This document shows positions 63,613 to 64,000 of a stretch of 64,000 nucleotides of DNA, in pieces. The stretch spans positions 1,798,001 to 1,862,000 of the forward strand of contig BLLK01000022.1 of the NCBI GenBank assembly GCA_021927905.1, read 5' to 3'. A model generated the notes under the pieces. It did no database searches. It saw nothing but the letters and a program-made list of their open reading frames with translations, and had not been told where the DNA came from. The translations under genes were made by a program, and so were the position numbers. Within the stretch, counting starts at the first letter, position 1, and each line of letters starts with the position of its first letter. Origin of the DNA: Chaetoceros tenuissimus (lineage: Eukaryota > Bacillariophyta > Thalassiosirophyceae > Chaetocerotales > Chaetocerotaceae).

Positions 63613-64000
63613 CTAATACCTAACGAAGAACTTCGGCTTGCGAAAGGTGATACAGCACCACAAAAGCTCAAGGCCACAAGCAGCTAGGTTCATCCATAAC
63701 GATATGACACAAATAGAAACTAGACCAAAGTTTTCAGCAAATCCTCGATTCAAACATACTTGCCAGAGTTCATTTGAAGTAATACTCCAACAAAGGTTTG
63801 ATGCAAATGGTCCTTCTAGACGAAAAAGAGGGATGTGACTTTGTCCCATGGAGTATGTAAATAACCCTTTGAATCCAGAAATTTTCCAAAGAGTCACAAG
63901 AGAGGGTGCAGCACCAATGTCTTCAGATACCCGATGCATATAATTGCCATAGTCTACACCATACTGATATTTAGCTCCTAAGACCATGTAAGATGGAGGT
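63613..64000 (-). CDS. C-terminal part of a probable flavin-dependent monooxygenase/oxidoreductase (partial)
   Basis: The frame enters from the right edge of the window and ends at a stop at 63613; at least 128 residues are seen. Text such as 'PPSYMVLGAKYQYGVDYGNY' + 'AEDIGAAPSL'-like 'VSEDIGAAPSLVTLWKISG' and 'FTYSMGQSHIPLFRLEGPF' resembles the C-terminal end of FAD/NAD(P)-binding monooxygenase-like proteins, judged from memory. A hydrophobic stretch near the end ('GLVSICVISLWMNLAACGL') could be a membrane helix. The nucleotide-binding motifs would lie outside the window, so the assignment is tentative. The ATG at 63987 is internal to the frame. Confidence 0.5.
   Translation of the reverse strand, partial: PPSYMVLGAKYQYGVDYGNYMHRVSEDIGAAPSLVTLWKISGFKGLFTYSMGQSHIPLFRLEGPFASNLCWSITSNELWQVCLNRGFAENFGLVSICVISLWMNLAACGLELLWCCITFRKPKFFVRY

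Overview
The window looks like nuclear DNA of a centric diatom, most probably Chaetoceros. It is AT-rich, genes lie on both strands, and short GT-AG introns (mostly 70-300 nt) interrupt many of them. Several N-termini carry a signal peptide followed by an A-F plastid-targeting motif (homoserine dehydrogenase, a DUF2997 protein, a GNAT protein). BspA-like leucine-rich-repeat genes of the kind I know from Chaetoceros are present. The genus call is inference; the diatom call is firmer. Exon joins below were worked out by hand from splice signals and reading phase.

Layout. 1-4518: three tandem ankyrin/RING genes, the first only a 3' end. 5168-5737: a secreted, probably GPI-anchored protein. 5953-8830: two tandem copies of an ankyrin-like family that returns at 61.7-63.4 kb. 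9330-10919: histone acetyltransferase HAT1. 12843-19902: a split gene for a secreted modular lectin-like protein. One of its introns holds a 4.5 kb insertion encoding a 1301-residue SR-rich, coiled-coil protein with a His-Me finger (I-PpoI-like) endonuclease end. 20178-22152 (minus) and 22607-24747 (plus): a divergent pair, 3-ketoacyl-CoA synthase and homoserine dehydrogenase. 25518-28130: a large disordered protein. 28747-31257: two BspA-like LRR genes. 31885-32475: FCF1/UTP24. 32933-37194: a convergent two-gene block (membrane protein plus Cys-rich protein) present twice, the second copy truncated. 37872-38692: calmodulin. 40346-45197: hypothetical, BTB, DUF2997, RING-H2 and calmodulin-like genes. 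45610-53286: three F-box/ankyrin-like genes, with a decayed gene between the second and third. 54210-55003: a third calmodulin-type gene. 55165-59374: plastid-type protein, small membrane protein, plastid GNAT protein. 60156-61283: a Glu-rich repeat protein. 61707-63444: two more members of the 6-9 kb family. 63613-64000: the C-terminal end of a probable flavin oxidoreductase.

Two kinds of content are mixed. Single-copy housekeeping genes (HAT1, FCF1, calmodulin, KCS, homoserine dehydrogenase) are interspersed with quickly duplicating, lineage-specific families (ankyrin/RING, F-box/ankyrin, LRR, the 6-9 kb family, the membrane/Cys-rich pair). The most unusual object is the 4,500-bp insertion at 13499-17998. 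It sits in a spliceosomal intron and is flanked by GTA/GTA. Removing it with one GTA restores an 87-nt intron, the same length as the duplicated sister intron next to it, which lacks the insertion. I found no rRNA, tRNA or CRISPR array.
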